Virus record (IMG/VR): IMGVR_UViG_3300022687_000019
Coordinates: 1 to 22,135 of that record
Direction: 5' to 3' (one strand)
DNA: 22,135 bases
From: a virus
Made by a program: the position numbers and the translations under genes. Positions 21,250 through 22,135 of this stretch are shown here, piece after piece; positions within the stretch are counted from its first letter, which is position 1; the number at the start of each line of letters is the position of its first letter. The notes under the pieces were generated by a model. The model was not told the origin of the DNA, searched no databases, and was given only the letters and a program-made list of their open reading frames with translations.

Positions 21250-21765
21250 ATGACCAGAAAGAAGCAGACCCAAACCGCCGAGGTGGCAAAAAAGCCTACT
21301 GACAACCAGACCCTGATTGGCTCCAACATTCTTCCGGCTGATATCGAAATCACTGAGGGGCAAACAGTTCAGCTCGGCGAGATCGTCATGGGCGCACATT
21401 CGCGCTCCGGTCTGTCGGGCGAAGCCTGGAACGCCCTGCCTGAAGACGAGCGTGACTCGCTCCTCGCCAGGGAAATTGAGCTCGCAAAATCTGCGCCGGC
21501 TGTTGCACCACCCGCTTCCGAAACCACCAAGGAGACAGCTTCGAAGCGCTCTCAAACCCCGCTTGAAGCATCCTCGAAACGCCCGGCCAAAGCTGAAGGC
21601 GAGACTGAGGAGCGTGTCTTCAAGGTTCAGTCTCGCGTCAAGCGCAATGGCAGCGGGCACAAGGAAGGCGATCCGATCACACTCGACCGCACGGGCTTTG
21701 AAGAGCTCAAGGGCTTCCGCGCCGTCACCGGTGAATTCGAGGACGGCACGCTCGTCAAAGACTGA
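21250..21765 (+). CDS. Mu gp35-like (FluMu-type) small head protein
   Basis: The product has 171 residues from the ATG at 21250, which has GGAG about seven bases upstream. Earlier in-frame starts at 21229 (TTG) and 21238 are weaker. The protein has a Lys-rich N-terminus, a FluMu-like region (AEITEGQTVQLGEIVMGAHSRSGLSGEAWNALPEDERDSLLARE-style), a Pro/Thr/Lys-rich linker (about 95-125), and a C-terminal module: VFKVQSRVKRNGSGHKEGDPITLDRTGFEELKGFRAVTG. The last motif is similar to those in Mu gp35 relatives. It precedes the gp36-like gene, as in Mu. Probably a head or connector component; the role is unknown. Confidence 0.65.
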   Translation: MTRKKQTQTAEVAKKPTDNQTLIGSNILPADIEITEGQTVQLGEIVMGAHSRSGLSGEAWNALPEDERDSLLAREIELAKSAPAVAPPASETTKETASKRSQTPLEASSKRPAKAEGETEERVFKVQSRVKRNGSGHKEGDPITLDRTGFEELKGFRAVTGEFEDGTLVKD

Positions 21766-21799
21766 GACCCGTCACATCTTGAAAGGATGAATTGCCATA

Positions 21800-22135
21800 A
21801 TGGTCGCGCCCTTTGCAGCCCTTGCAGATCTCGAAGCCCGCTACCCGTCCGAGCTGACGCTTCTGGCGGCCGACGAGAACACCGGCCTGCGCGACGATGC
21901 CCGGATCAATCTGGCAATTGATGACGCGACCACCGAGATCATCGCCATCCTCCAGGCGCGGTATTCGACCGCGGACCTTTCCAATCTTGATGAAACCTCG
22001 CTGACCATCGTCAAAGTCTATTGCATGGACATCGCGCTCTACCGGGTGGCGCTCGCCTTCTCGCGCTCATCGGAGACCATCAAGGAACGCTACGAGGCAA
22101 CAATCAAGCGGCTCGAAGCCTGGCCTGCCCCCTGA
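21800..22135 (+). CDS. Mu gp36-like protein (DUF1320)
   Basis: The 111-residue protein matches the DUF1320/gp36 family of Mu-like phages: FAALADLEARYPSELTLLAADENTGLRDDARINLAIDDATTEIIAILQARY, then VKVYCMDIALYRVALAF and a final helix ERYEATIKRLEAW. The helical, gp6-like adaptor fold suggests a head-tail connector at the portal exit. The gene ends at the last base of the window. AAAGGA is 12 bases upstream, a slightly long spacing. The tail genes would follow outside the window. Confidence 0.88.
   Translation: MVAPFAALADLEARYPSELTLLAADENTGLRDDARINLAIDDATTEIIAILQARYSTADLSNLDETSLTIVKVYCMDIALYRVALAFSRSSETIKERYEATIKRLEAWPAP

Noticed and set aside
20403-21353. 316-codon minus-strand frame opposite the capsid gene
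   Set aside because: Antisense to the major capsid gene, with no protein-like motifs and no operon context.
1-22135. CRISPR arrays, tRNA and rRNA genes, IS elements
   Set aside because: No regularly spaced direct repeats, cloverleaf-like sequences, rRNA segments or transposases other than MuA were seen on either strand.

Overview
The window is the left and central part of a Mu-like transposable prophage in an alphaproteobacterium, most likely of the Hyphomicrobiales (Rhizobiales). Three things support this: the moderately high GC content, the dense gene packing with many ATGA/GTGA/TTGA stop-start overlaps, and proteins that resemble rhizobial versions of Mu families. Database searches were not possible. 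Family names rest on recognised motifs, length and gene order.

Layout: (1) Bases 1-1680 are visibly more AT-rich flanking or accessory DNA. They hold a small membrane protein, then a coupled two-gene cassette (a coiled-coil/2TM protein plus a small beta-rich protein), then a gene-poor stretch in which the phage left end probably lies. (2) Bases 1681-2569 are the lysogeny switch: a leftward XRE/S24 repressor, repeated operator-like dyads, and a rightward early promoter. (3) Bases 2569-10279 are the early operon: Ner, a 41-residue membrane microprotein, a DnaA-domain-IV-like protein, a ParB-like gene broken by a one-base frameshift, a small unknown, transposase MuA (D260/D326/E378), the MuB ATPase, several small unknowns, a DUF3164 protein, GemA and a Mor-type activator. 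(4) Bases 10418-12835 are the lysis and accessory operon: GH24 endolysin with PG-binding domain and C-terminal membrane anchor, 3TM holin, DksA/TraR zinc finger, DUF2730 protein and a winged-helix protein. (5) Bases 12838-17971 are packaging: small terminase, large terminase, portal (gp29/DUF935) and a MuF head protein with a toxin-nuclease-like tail. (6) Bases 17972-18700 are an insertion-like stretch with a small leftward gene, a possible moron, between F and I where Mu has gene G. (7) Bases 18701-22135 are the head operon: I protease with an internal Z-like scaffold start, a capsid cement protein, a major capsid protein that does not look like Mu gpT, a gp35-like protein and gp36. The tail module and right end lie outside the window.

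How it works together: the repressor would silence the early promoter through the dyads. After induction Ner takes over, and A plus B carry out replicative transposition. Mor, the last early gene, would then switch on the lysis/packaging operon. A 14-bp palindrome of the form CTGAC-N4-GTCAG occurs upstream of both the endolysin operon and the protease/capsid operon. No separate C-type late activator is visible, so a single Mor-like protein may drive both.

Most notable points: the shared palindrome; the MuF-nuclease fusion; the leftward small gene in the head region; a perfect 13-bp hairpin with a GAGA loop inside a coding region; the membrane-anchored endolysin; the frameshifted ParB; and the AT-rich cassette at the left.
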